Of a stretch of 37,985 nt of DNA, positions 19,524 to 27,688 are shown one piece after another. Both the position numbers and the translations under genes were made by a program. Positions within the stretch are counted from its first letter, which is position 1, and the number at the start of each line of letters is the position of its first letter. The stretch is from Candidatus Giovannonibacteria bacterium RIFCSPHIGHO2_02_FULL_45_13 (GTDB lineage: Bacteria; Patescibacteriota; Minisyncoccia; UBA11713; 2-01-FULL-45-33), in contig MFHO01000019.1 in the NCBI GenBank assembly GCA_001778635.1, positions 1-37,985 of the forward strand, given 5' to 3'. The notes below the pieces were generated by a model. It was given only the letters and a program-made list of their open reading frames with translations, ran no database searches and was not told the DNA's origin.

Positions 19524-19769
19524 TCATTTTATCTTCGATTTGCGTGTGCGCACAAAAGCAGCGCTTTCCACCAAATCAAGTCCCCAAGCAAAGCCCAAAA
19601 GAAGTATGCCTAGGGGGCCCAAGAGCGCGTACACAATGCAAATAAATTCATTTTTTGGGCCATATCTACAATGCCGCGCCTTAACTTGTGGCACGCTTAA
19701 CCTTTTGGCAAACCCGTAAGCTATAATTGCACACAAACACCAAAGAACTATCCAAATAATTGAATGCAT
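19524..19769 (-). CDS. Small membrane protein, 81 aa
   Basis: Two TM helices; AGGAGGATAAATG RBS; promoter TTGACA-17-TAATCT at 19787-19815 (minus). Confidence 0.65.
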   Translation of the reverse strand: MHSIIWIVLWCLCAIIAYGFAKRLSVPQVKARHCRYGPKNEFICIVYALLGPLGILLLGFAWGLDLVESAAFVRTRKSKIK

Positions 19770-19853
19770 TTATCCTCCTTTTCTTAAGATTAGCCGATGC
19801 CGTTACTTTTGTCAATAGCGACAGGGTGAAACAAAAATGGCACAATAAAGCCC

Positions 19854-20654
19854 ATGAAACTGCTTATTTTTGGAGACGTCTTCGGGAAACTTGGAAGAGA
19901 GGGAGTGAAACGGATGTTGCCGGTCTGGCGGGAGAAATTTTCACCGGATGTTGTTATTGCAAATGTTGAAAATATTGCGCACGGGAAAGGAATTGGGATG
20001 AAACAGATTCAGGAGTTGCGCGATGCCGGCGTTGATGTTTTTACCGGAGGCAACCATTCGTTTGAAGGAAAAGACTTTGAAAAGGTTTTGAATGACGAAA
20101 CCTTGCCGATTTTACGGCCGGCGAATATGGGGGAGGGGACTGCGGGGCGCGGCACGCTGATCTATGAAACAAAAAGCGGAGAGAAGCCCCTTGTCATAAA
20201 TCTTATAGGACAAGTGTTTATGAAACAGCAGTACGATAATCCTTTTCGCGCAATTGATAAAATTTTAGAAGAATACGGCGATACAACTCCATATAAAATT
20301 CTTGATTGGCACGCGGAAGCAACTTCGGAAAAAACTGTGATGGGTTGGTATTTGGATGGCAAGGTTTCCGCGGTTTTCGGGACGCATTCGCATGCGCCTA
20401 CGGCCGACGCAAAAATTTTACCAAAAGGCACTGCTTATATTTCTGATGTCGGCATGACAGGCCCTTACAATTCAGTGATCGGGGCAGAAATCGAGCCGGC
20501 CATACAAAGATTCAAAACCGGCGTAAAAAGCCCCATCCAGCCAGCCGAGGCGGGACCAATTGAAGTCAACGCGGTTTTTGTAGAAATTGACCCGGACGGA
20601 CACGCTGTGGATATCCGTCATTTGCGTGAAATTTTGCCAGAAGATAATATATAA
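19854..20654 (+). CDS. ymdB: YmdB-family metallophosphoesterase (TIGR00282-type)
   Basis: MKLLIFGDVFGKLGREGVKRMLP... NVENIAHGKGIG... GNHSFEG... FGTHSHAPTADAKILPKGTAYISDVGMTGPYNSVIG. Confidence 0.93.
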   Translation: MKLLIFGDVFGKLGREGVKRMLPVWREKFSPDVVIANVENIAHGKGIGMKQIQELRDAGVDVFTGGNHSFEGKDFEKVLNDETLPILRPANMGEGTAGRGTLIYETKSGEKPLVINLIGQVFMKQQYDNPFRAIDKILEEYGDTTPYKILDWHAEATSEKTVMGWYLDGKVSAVFGTHSHAPTADAKILPKGTAYISDVGMTGPYNSVIGAEIEPAIQRFKTGVKSPIQPAEAGPIEVNAVFVEIDPDGHAVDIRHLREILPEDNI

Positions 20655-20657
20655 CAT

Positions 20658-20945
20658 ATGAATAAAGCACAATTAGCAGAGAAGGTGTATGAGATGCACA
20701 CCAAAAACGGCGTGGATGTTTCAAAAAAGCACGCCGATGAGGTCGTTGATTTTGTTTTTGACACTATCTCCGGCGCTCTTAAAAACGGAGAGGAGGTTTC
20801 CATCGCCGGTTTTGGAGCGTTTGTCGTAAAACAGCGAAAAGCCCGAACGGCTCGTAATCCTCGCACCGGAGAAGTTATCCAAGTGCCAGCGATGAATGTT
20901 CCTCGTTTCAAAGCCGGGAAGGCTCTGAAAGAGGCGGTAAGATAA
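20658..20945 (+). CDS. hup: HU-family DNA-binding protein
   Basis: MNKAQLAEKVYEM... ISGALKNGEEVSIAGFGAFVVKQRKARTARNPRTGEVIQVPAMNVPRFKAGKALKEAV. Confidence 0.97.
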   Translation: MNKAQLAEKVYEMHTKNGVDVSKKHADEVVDFVFDTISGALKNGEEVSIAGFGAFVVKQRKARTARNPRTGEVIQVPAMNVPRFKAGKALKEAVR

Positions 20946-20959
20946 ATTCTGCGAAATCC

Positions 20960-20995
20960 AAATCAAAACTTCGGCTCTTGCCGAAGTTTTGATTT
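20960..20995 (+). terminator. 16-bp perfect hairpin terminator after hup
   Basis: AAATCAAAACTTCGGC-tctt-GCCGAAGTTTTGATTT. Confidence 0.8.
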
Positions 20996-21030
20996 CAGCT
21001 AGAATCTAAGAAGAAAGCCTTGGCTTTAAA

Positions 21031-21630
21031 GTGCGCCAAAAAATTTGGGCCGGGTGTAAATTTGTCGTGCCATTTACCATAATCCTTTATGCTTTTGGCA
21101 TGCTCTTGGATTTGATGGAAGAATTTTGGTCAAAACTGCTGTTCTCGCATATTAAAATTCTTGAAGCGAATGCGCCGTTGTGGATGATTTCTTTTCTCAG
21201 TATAATTTTAACTTTAGCTTTGCTACTTTTTGTCGGTTGTATTGTAGAAACCGACAAATTCAAACGGATATTCAAATACGTTGCCGGCAAAATACCAATT
21301 CTTAATTTAATTTGGAGCGCCAAAGAAGAAGAGGCTGTGACTCCGGTGCTTTTCCAACATCCGATAGAAGGAGAATGGAAAATCGGATACCTTTTAGGCA
21401 AACAGAAACTCAGCGATGGCCGGGTGTTTCATAGAGTTTATTTTTTTACCGGAATAGGCGATCACGAACTGATAGATGCAAACAGGCCAGATCTTCTTAT
21501 CAAGCTCGCTAATCCTCCGCAAGAAATTATAAAATTGATTGCTTCTCTTATGGTACACGGCCCCGAAGAACTGAAAATCTTAAAAGAAAATCGTCCGGAC
21601 AATCCCCAAAAACCCGCCACGAAACCTTAG
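21031..21630 (+). CDS. DUF502-like membrane protein
   Basis: GTG start; TM segments, IPILNLIWSAKEEEAVTPVLFQHPIEGEWKIGYLLG resembles DUF502. Confidence 0.6.
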   Translation: MRQKIWAGCKFVVPFTIILYAFGMLLDLMEEFWSKLLFSHIKILEANAPLWMISFLSIILTLALLLFVGCIVETDKFKRIFKYVAGKIPILNLIWSAKEEEAVTPVLFQHPIEGEWKIGYLLGKQKLSDGRVFHRVYFFTGIGDHELIDANRPDLLIKLANPPQEIIKLIASLMVHGPEELKILKENRPDNPQKPATKP

Positions 21631-21639
21631 CGGGTTTTT
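21608..21639 (+). terminator. Rho-independent terminator overlapping the stop codon
   Basis: AAAAACCCGC...GCGGGTTTTT; TAG stop at 21628-21630 inside hairpin. Confidence 0.85.
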
Positions 21640-21761
21640 ATTTTTTTAAAAAACTTCGCACTTTTATAGACGACGTTAGAACCTGCTTTGTGTTGCAAAA
21701 ACGGCCGATATTGTTAAAGTGAGAACAGATAAGTTTTTTAACAATATCAGAGGTTTACCGA

Positions 21762-22283
21762 ATGGAACAATATTGGATGCCCAAGAAATTGGATTTTAAA
21801 AATTTAAGATTGTGCCTAGATAACCATTCCGCCGATTTTCTGTATATTAGATTGGTTGGATCAGCGGGCGGTACGGTAAAAGTAAATGAAAAATTAGAAG
21901 GCCGAACGCTTGATTTTAGAAAAGACAAAGCGGGTTTGTGTCTACTTATCGATTCAAACGACGCGTTTCATTTCCCTCTAGATGATTACCAAAAGGGGTT
22001 TTCTCTGGCATATGAAAGAATATTGGATGACGGAAGGGTGCACATACCCGGCGGTATTTCAGATAATCCTTATGACCCGAATCTCCCAGAGCCAAAAAGA
22101 TCGTTTTTGAGACACGTGCTGGATAACCATCTGATGGAGATTTTCTTTAAGGGCAGAGTAAATATCAAATTCCATTCCTGGTGGATTAAACCACATTGGA
22201 AATACTGGACAATTGATAAACCTGGCAACATTCAAGAAATCATATCAAAACAACAAATTGAGTATGAAGAAGAAGATTCTTAA
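21762..22283 (+). CDS. Hypothetical orphan protein, 173 aa
   Basis: Upstream TTGCAA-16-TAAAGT promoter-like sequence and downstream terminator; no recognised family. Confidence 0.65.
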   Translation: MEQYWMPKKLDFKNLRLCLDNHSADFLYIRLVGSAGGTVKVNEKLEGRTLDFRKDKAGLCLLIDSNDAFHFPLDDYQKGFSLAYERILDDGRVHIPGGISDNPYDPNLPEPKRSFLRHVLDNHLMEIFFKGRVNIKFHSWWIKPHWKYWTIDKPGNIQEIISKQQIEYEEEDS

Positions 22284-22307
22284 AAATCAAAGCAACCATC
22301 TTTCGAG

Positions 22308-22331
22308 CTGCTCCTTTGGGAGCAGTTTTTT
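22308..22331 (+). terminator. Rho-independent terminator
   Basis: CTGCTCC-tttg-GGAGCAG-TTTTTT. Confidence 0.9.
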
Positions 22332-22583
22332 ATCAGAGAGCATATTAGTTAGAACCTCAACCAAACCACCAAAAAACCGTTTCTTTTTCAGAAGATTTCA
22401 TTTTAGTGATCAAAAAGTTTCTCATTCCCTATACGGGGCAATGAGACGATGTTAGCCGCCCTCTGGGCGAGCCTCGCCCCCGCCTTGCCAGTCAAAGGCT
22501 GGCGGGCGAGGAGGCGGGAACCTCCGAGATTTCTGAAATCCAAATGGCGATTGATGTGCGAGAGCGTCAAAAGTCCACTATTG

Positions 22584-22654
22584 TGCGGGATGGGGGAATC
22601 GAACCCCCGTCCAGAGTTTGGAAAACTCTTATTCTGCCATTAAACTAATCCCGC
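22584..22654 (-). tRNA. tRNA-Gly (anticodon TCC)
   Basis: Minus strand GCGGGATTAGTTTAATGGCAGAATAAGAGTTTTCCAAACTCTGGACGGGGGTTCGATTCCCCCATCCCGCA: full cloverleaf, loop TTTCCAA. Confidence 0.95.
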
Positions 22655-22668
22655 GCGATTTAGAAATT

Positions 22669-23460
22669 CTAGAATTTTTCGCCGGAAATGTAAATGATAA
22701 TATCAAAAATAAAAAGAAGTATTATTATTACTTCCAGAAAATTTGAGCGGCTGCCCTGAAGAGCGGTAAGCGCGAATTCGGAATTGTCTCTCGCAAACCC
22801 GATTTTGTATTCTACGTTTCGGAATCTGGGACGCAGATCAAAAATATCAGCAAGCTGTGAAAACAAAGTCTCCAGTCGTTCATTTTCCCAAGTGATGTCG
22901 GGCTTGTCCAAAAGCGAAAGCTTGGAGATGACAAACTGGATAATGTTATTATTTTGTCCCACTAACCGCAGAACGCCTTTTGTGGTTTTTAGAAATCTCC
23001 CCCTTTTTTCCAGCCCGGCGTTCATTGCTTCCAAGTTAGACAGAATTTCATCTGTTAAATCTTCAATATATTCAAGCGCCACGGACTGCGCCAAAATTCT
23101 TGCCGCGATTTCCGTCTCCCCTATTCCGACGACCGGCAAGTCAGCCGCATCCTCGCCAACATTAAATTTTCTTTCCATTTCGCGCAAAGCATAAGACTCA
23201 TCGTAGGATTTTTTGACCGGGTTTATCAAAAATTTAGCCAGCGATCGTTTGGTCGCGGTCTGTGTATCTTTGGCGACATTTGCAAAAACAACCGCGCCGA
23301 AAGAAAAAATAAACAGGAACTCGTGCGGTCCGAGCATATATGTCAAAAATTCCCTCCTGCGGCCGATGAGGTTTTTATCCAGCTTATCCGCAGCCTTGGC
23401 TATATTTATCTCTTTAGCCAAATAATGCGCCTCTAAATTGTATTCTTTGTAGTCCTGCAC
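22669..23460 (-). CDS. RMD1/YagE-like DUF155 family protein
   Basis: FLFIFSFGAVVFANV, LAQSVALEYIEDLTDEI, C-terminal TM after LEVIIILLFIFDIIIYI. Confidence 0.8.
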   Translation of the reverse strand: MQDYKEYNLEAHYLAKEINIAKAADKLDKNLIGRRREFLTYMLGPHEFLFIFSFGAVVFANVAKDTQTATKRSLAKFLINPVKKSYDESYALREMERKFNVGEDAADLPVVGIGETEIAARILAQSVALEYIEDLTDEILSNLEAMNAGLEKRGRFLKTTKGVLRLVGQNNNIIQFVISKLSLLDKPDITWENERLETLFSQLADIFDLRPRFRNVEYKIGFARDNSEFALTALQGSRSNFLEVIIILLFIFDIIIYISGEKF

Positions 23461-23489
23461 GCTATCATTTTACCACGGTTTTCATGTTT

Positions 23490-23560
23490 TCGGGCTGCTG
23501 GGAATCGAACCCAGTCTAACTGCTCCCAAAGCAGTCGTACCACCATCATACGCCAGCCCG
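23490..23560 (-). tRNA. tRNA-Pro (anticodon TGG)
   Basis: Minus strand CGGGCTGGCGTATGATGGTGGTACGACTGCTTTGGGAGCAGTTAGACTGGGTTCGATTCCCAGCAGCCCGA; anticodon stem ACTGC/GCAGT, loop TTTGGGA. Confidence 0.93.
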
Positions 23561-23570
23561 CCAATCTTAT

Positions 23571-24317
23571 TTATACTCCTTTAATCGCTCCGAGCCAAGC
23601 CAGTTCAAAAATAGAGCGCTGTGTTTCGGCGATTTTTTCGCTTTCAATAATCACGCCGATTTTTTCGGGAAATGAAAAAATGGCCACTTTATTATTATAA
23701 ATATTTATCTCATTGCTAAAAATAAACCGCTCTTTGGGAATCAAAATCATATGCCGCAGTTCTTCTTTGTCTCTTTTAACATACTCCTGCGCGTCATTCG
23801 TATTCGGTACCAATCCGCGGATATTTATTTTTCTTTTGGCCCTTTCCTTTACATAATCTTTTATAAAATCGCGCGGCATAGCATACCACATATCATCAAT
23901 AGACCCGTAAACCAAAATCGTTCCTTTGCTTTCCAAAGTATTCCAATACATAGCTTTTAACCCCTCCACTCCGTCATAAAATTTTACGCGCGGTTTTCTG
24001 CCGCCGGTTTGTAAAAGCAATTTAAGGTCAGGTAAGGCTCTGGTTAGAGCTTCTTCGCGGGTTTTCAGTAATCCCAAAACTACTTCCGGGTCTTCGGCTA
24101 CAAAATAGCGTTTTTTGTCGCGAATGCTTTGCAAAAAAAGCCCCTTTCTTTCAAGTTCCCGTATAACATCGTAAGCGGTAGGGCGTTTAATGCCGGCCTC
24201 CTTTGCCAATTGTTGCAAACTCGCCTCACCAAGCTCAAGGCCTGCCAAATACAAACCAGCCTCTTTTTCATTAAGGCCTGCCCCCGATAAAAGCGCTAAA
24301 AGCTGTGTGTTTTGCAT
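23571..24317 (-). CDS. TrmB-family transcriptional regulator
   Basis: N-term winged helix LLSGAGLNEKEAGLYLAGLELGEASLQQLAKEAGIKRPTAYDVIRELERKGL; 248 aa TrmB-like layout. Confidence 0.85.
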   Translation of the reverse strand: MQNTQLLALLSGAGLNEKEAGLYLAGLELGEASLQQLAKEAGIKRPTAYDVIRELERKGLFLQSIRDKKRYFVAEDPEVVLGLLKTREEALTRALPDLKLLLQTGGRKPRVKFYDGVEGLKAMYWNTLESKGTILVYGSIDDMWYAMPRDFIKDYVKERAKRKINIRGLVPNTNDAQEYVKRDKEELRHMILIPKERFIFSNEINIYNNKVAIFSFPEKIGVIIESEKIAETQRSIFELAWLGAIKGV

Positions 24318-24409
24318 ATTTTGTCGCTCTTTTCGACAACACTTTTAGTCTAATATGGCTTTAAAAATAAAGCAAATGGGCTAAAATCCTGCGAGCTAAG
24401 TCGCTAGTA

Positions 24410-24438
24410 TTGACATTATAAATGATTTACGCTAAAAT
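24410..24438 (+). promoter_or_regulatory. Strong sigma70-type promoter
   Basis: TTGACA (24410-24415), 17-nt spacer, TAAAAT (24433-24438). Confidence 0.8.
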
Positions 24439-24509
24439 CAATGTAGAAATGTAGAAAAGACAGATCTCTGAAAACCAACCACAAACCAACCAAAAAGGAG
24501 GGCAGGAAA

Positions 24510-25037
24510 ATGGCAAAAAGAATAGTTACGCGCATTGTGTGGCATTTCTGCGAAGGAATCCCGGTACCGGTGCTACCCGCAGAAAAGCGGTGGTTCGCGG
24601 CACGCCCATATCTGCTTCACGGAGTAATTGGAGAGCTCACAAACACAAAAGGGTCGTTTTGGTTCGATATCCGGCGGCGGGATTGGGAATACTTCCAAAA
24701 TAATAGTTTTTGGGTTGATTTCTTCAAAGAAGAGCTGGATAAGAAAATTTTTACCGCCGTATGGTTAGACAACGACAATAGTTTCCGCAACCATTTTTGC
24801 TCTGGCCACCTACGTTTTGATTTTGAGCCAACGAAAACCGGCAATTTCCCGGGCAAAGTTTTTGATGATAAGGATTTTCTCGATACGGCCCTGGATCACT
24901 GCGTGCTGATTTTTAAGCGGCTTGGGGTTGAAATAAAAAAGTTCCCACTCATAGGCAAAGTTATGCAGGAGCATGGCCACGATCAAGCGTTGAATAGATA
25001 CGGAAACGCCCTGAATCGAAACGGTTTGTCGTATTAA
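24510..25037 (+). CDS. Hypothetical orphan protein, 175 aa
   Basis: AAAAAGGAGGGCAGGAAAATG RBS and strong upstream promoter; no recognised family. Confidence 0.7.
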   Translation: MAKRIVTRIVWHFCEGIPVPVLPAEKRWFAARPYLLHGVIGELTNTKGSFWFDIRRRDWEYFQNNSFWVDFFKEELDKKIFTAVWLDNDNSFRNHFCSGHLRFDFEPTKTGNFPGKVFDDKDFLDTALDHCVLIFKRLGVEIKKFPLIGKVMQEHGHDQALNRYGNALNRNGLSY

Positions 25038-25063
25038 CCAATCAAAAAAAGGATGGCAAGAAA

Positions 25064-25351
25064 ATGAAAAAAACCAAGCAGGGTTTATTGAGGGCGCACA
25101 TCTACGAAGGCGCTTCTTACATAGTAACGATATGTGGGAAAGGTTTAGAAGCAGAGCGGCAACTGGGAAGGATTCATTTGGATTTTGAATTGGCTAAAGT
25201 TGAACACGAGTTCTACGTAAAACATGAAGAAGGCCGATCGGTTGATCAAGACGTTTCGGTCCTCACCATAGATTTCGAAAAAATCTGCAGCGCTTTAGAT
25301 CCACGCCATATCGCATTCAGAAAATCTGCAGAACGGTTCATGAAAAGCTGA
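25064..25351 (+). CDS. Hypothetical orphan protein, 95 aa, cotranscribed with the preceding gene
   Basis: Start 27 nt after the previous stop, RBS-like AAAGGATGGCAAG, terminator immediately downstream. Confidence 0.65.
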   Translation: MKKTKQGLLRAHIYEGASYIVTICGKGLEAERQLGRIHLDFELAKVEHEFYVKHEEGRSVDQDVSVLTIDFEKICSALDPRHIAFRKSAERFMKS

Positions 25352-25363
25352 ACCAAAAGGCCC

Positions 25364-25391
25364 AAAAGGCGCGGAATAATCCGCGCCTTTT
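25364..25391 (+). terminator. Rho-independent terminator
   Basis: AAAAGGCGCGGA-ataa-TCCGCGCCTTTTTTC. Confidence 0.92.
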
Positions 25392-25423
25392 TTCTTTTTC
25401 ACAAATTCACATTCTCCAGTAGT

Positions 25424-26350
25424 CTAATTTTTACGCTCTAAGATCTTATAACCTTCCAAAATTGCGTCGCAGAGAAAATCTTCAAGCAAACTTGTGTCGT
25501 TCTGCGTTTGCGCTTTATGTAGGTAAGTAGTATACAATCGGCGTTTTTCCTGAAGTATTACAACAGGCGCAAGGTTCGCCCTGATTGCCATCGCGTGCAT
25601 CAAAAGCCTGCCGATACGGCCGTTTCCGTCGGCAAAAGGGTGAATTTTTTCAAACTCACCGTGCGTGGCAGCAATGCGCTTAATCTCATCCGGAATTTTT
25701 CTGCCTAATTTATCCGCAAAATTCTCCATCAAATTAGGAATTTTTAAATAATTTGCCGTCGGGACATTGGATCCCGTTATCCTTACTCCATGATTGCGGT
25801 AACTTCCTGCATCCGGACGAATCGCATTCATTAAAATTGCGTGCAACTTTAAAATAAGCGCTTCATTTAAAAACTTTTTTTCGGATAAATATTGGAATAA
25901 ATATTCCAGCGCCGCTTGATGGTTTTTGGCTTCCAATTGCTCAATCAAGCTCTTATTTGGCAAAGCCGCGTTTTCGAATAAAATTGCGGCAGTTTCGTTT
26001 TCAGAAAGAGTACTGCCCTCAATGCGGTTGGTATTGTACGTCAAAGACAGATAAAACCGATCGCGAATATCCGGATTGTCAAGGATTTCACTCAGAACAT
26101 TTTTATGGCCTTGGCGTTTTTGAAGCACCATGCCCTTTTTTGCGCCAAGAACCGACTCTGGCACGTGTTTCTCACCGGAATATTCTTTGTATAATTCATC
26201 AATTTTTTCTTGAGCTTTTTTTCTGGGTACCGCCTTGCCATTAATCCAGCGATTAAGAGCGGCGAAAGTAACGCCTAAACGACGGGCCAATTCTTCTTGA
26301 GTAAGCCCGGAAAGCTTTAGCAGTATTTGTAATTTCTCCTTTATGGTCAC
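25424..26350 (-). CDS. Fic-family protein with N-terminal XRE HTH
   Basis: HTH LTQEELARRLGVTFAALNRWINGKAVP; Fic motif HPFADGNGRIGR; inhibitory-type motif TNRIEG. Confidence 0.93.
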   Translation of the reverse strand: MTIKEKLQILLKLSGLTQEELARRLGVTFAALNRWINGKAVPRKKAQEKIDELYKEYSGEKHVPESVLGAKKGMVLQKRQGHKNVLSEILDNPDIRDRFYLSLTYNTNRIEGSTLSENETAAILFENAALPNKSLIEQLEAKNHQAALEYLFQYLSEKKFLNEALILKLHAILMNAIRPDAGSYRNHGVRITGSNVPTANYLKIPNLMENFADKLGRKIPDEIKRIAATHGEFEKIHPFADGNGRIGRLLMHAMAIRANLAPVVILQEKRRLYTTYLHKAQTQNDTSLLEDFLCDAILEGYKILERKN

Positions 26351-26356
26351 AATGCT

Positions 26357-26408
26357 ATATTAGCAAACTATATATAGTTTGTCAAAAATAAGGAAACATA
26401 TATAGTTT
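26357..26408 (-). promoter_or_regulatory. Promoter of XRE-Fic gene with palindromic operators
   Basis: Minus strand TTGACA (26380-26385) / TAATAT (26357-26362), 17-nt spacer occupied by palindrome AAACTATATATAGTTT (26365-26380); second copy AAACATATATAGTTT at 26394-26408. Confidence 0.75.
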
Positions 26409-26418
26409 TTAGCAGAAA

Positions 26419-27030
26419 TCAAATGCGTTTTAGTATGCGTTTTTTGAAATCGGCGTATTGTTTTTTATTTAAACCGAGCTCTTCTGTTTCTGCCGCAGAG
26501 TTTAACAATTCTTTTAGCTCCAGCAATAAGTTCCCAAAACTAAATTTTTCTAAGATATCGCGCAAATTATTAAAATCCACGCCATCAAAATATAACAAGC
26601 TGATTATATCAATTTTGTCTTTTTGTCCTTTTAAATTGCTTTTTCTTTGGCTGTAAGTATATATTTTTAAACAAAGCAAAATTTCTTTGGTGGGCACCTT
26701 AAATCCTTCGATTGAGACCGAATTTTGTAAAATATAATCTAGCGACAATCCAAGTTGGGACCAAAAAGCAACATAAATATCAACGTCGAATCCCTCCATT
26801 TTAATTTCGTATTTTTGAAGCCGTTCGTTTTTTACCACGTCAAAATCTTTTTTTAGACGCCCCAAGGTTTCTGCGCCGACAACAATATCTATGTCTTTGG
26901 ATTTAAGCTGTTTTGTGTACAAAAAAACCGCCCATCCGCCAATCAGAACGAAATCGTATTTTTTTCTTAGTTCTTGCAAAACGCGGAAGCTCTTCTCCGT
27001 TATAAATTCGTGCCAAAATGCATCGGCCAT
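26419..27030 (-). CDS. Nucleotidyltransferase, AbiEii-like putative toxin
   Basis: FVLIGGWAVFLYTKQLKSKDIDIVVG (GG...DxD nucleotidyltransferase signature); immediately downstream of winged-helix partner. Confidence 0.75.
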   Translation of the reverse strand: MADAFWHEFITEKSFRVLQELRKKYDFVLIGGWAVFLYTKQLKSKDIDIVVGAETLGRLKKDFDVVKNERLQKYEIKMEGFDVDIYVAFWSQLGLSLDYILQNSVSIEGFKVPTKEILLCLKIYTYSQRKSNLKGQKDKIDIISLLYFDGVDFNNLRDILEKFSFGNLLLELKELLNSAAETEELGLNKKQYADFKKRILKRI

Positions 27031-27034
27031 ATAT

Positions 27035-27625
27035 TTATTTTATTTCTTCTTCCATAGCCTTTAAAAAATCTTTTGCGTACCATTCCGGCGCGTTCCAAAT
27101 ATCAACAAAAATTTGTTCGTATAGCGGTGCCGGATATTTTAATAGCCATGGATCCTGTTTTATCACAAAAAAATTGTGGCGTGGCAGATTATCTTTGTGT
27201 TCTGAAATTCTTTTAAGTAATTTTTCCAAATCTTTTTCATCGGCATAAACATATAAGTGGTCATATTCTGCCGGAGTACTGCCATAAAAAATTGAAAATC
27301 CACTAAAAGCGCCGAATATTGTTCCAGGAGGCATTATCCCTTCCAACGTTTTTATGTCGCTGTTAAAATGTGCGGAATAAATAATTTCTTTTTTAATATT
27401 GCGTTCTGATGCCCAGAGATAAAGCAGTTTGCGATAATTTTCCAAAGCAAAAAAACGCCCTCCCACTTTTATGATATTGGCGGATCTTAATGGTTTTAGC
27501 GCGTTAAAAATTGTGCTTAGCGAAAAACCGAACTTTAGAGCAAGCTCTTTTTGGGTAAATTTTATTTTTTTGTTTTGTCTGGCTTGGAATAGAATTTCCC
27601 GCCAGATCACCTCCTTTTTAAGCAT
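27035..27625 (-). CDS. Winged-helix AbiEi-like putative antitoxin/regulator
   Basis: N-term wHTH FTQKELALKFGFSLSTIFNALKPLRSANIIKVGGRFFA; C-term LYVYADEKDLEKLL...APLYEQIFVDIWN resembles AbiEi C-terminal region; 4-nt gap to the nucleotidyltransferase. Confidence 0.65.
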   Translation of the reverse strand: MLKKEVIWREILFQARQNKKIKFTQKELALKFGFSLSTIFNALKPLRSANIIKVGGRFFALENYRKLLYLWASERNIKKEIIYSAHFNSDIKTLEGIMPPGTIFGAFSGFSIFYGSTPAEYDHLYVYADEKDLEKLLKRISEHKDNLPRHNFFVIKQDPWLLKYPAPLYEQIFVDIWNAPEWYAKDFLKAMEEEIK

Positions 27626-27688
27626 AGTTTCGATTTTATACCACTAAAAACCACCTCATTTCTATACTAATCGAAACGAGTATTTCGG

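Noticed and set aside
22449-22643. 64-aa + ORF ending GMGESNPRPEFGK
   Set aside because: The peptide is the antisense translation of the tRNA-Gly T-arm plus the GC-rich hairpin; a common artefact.
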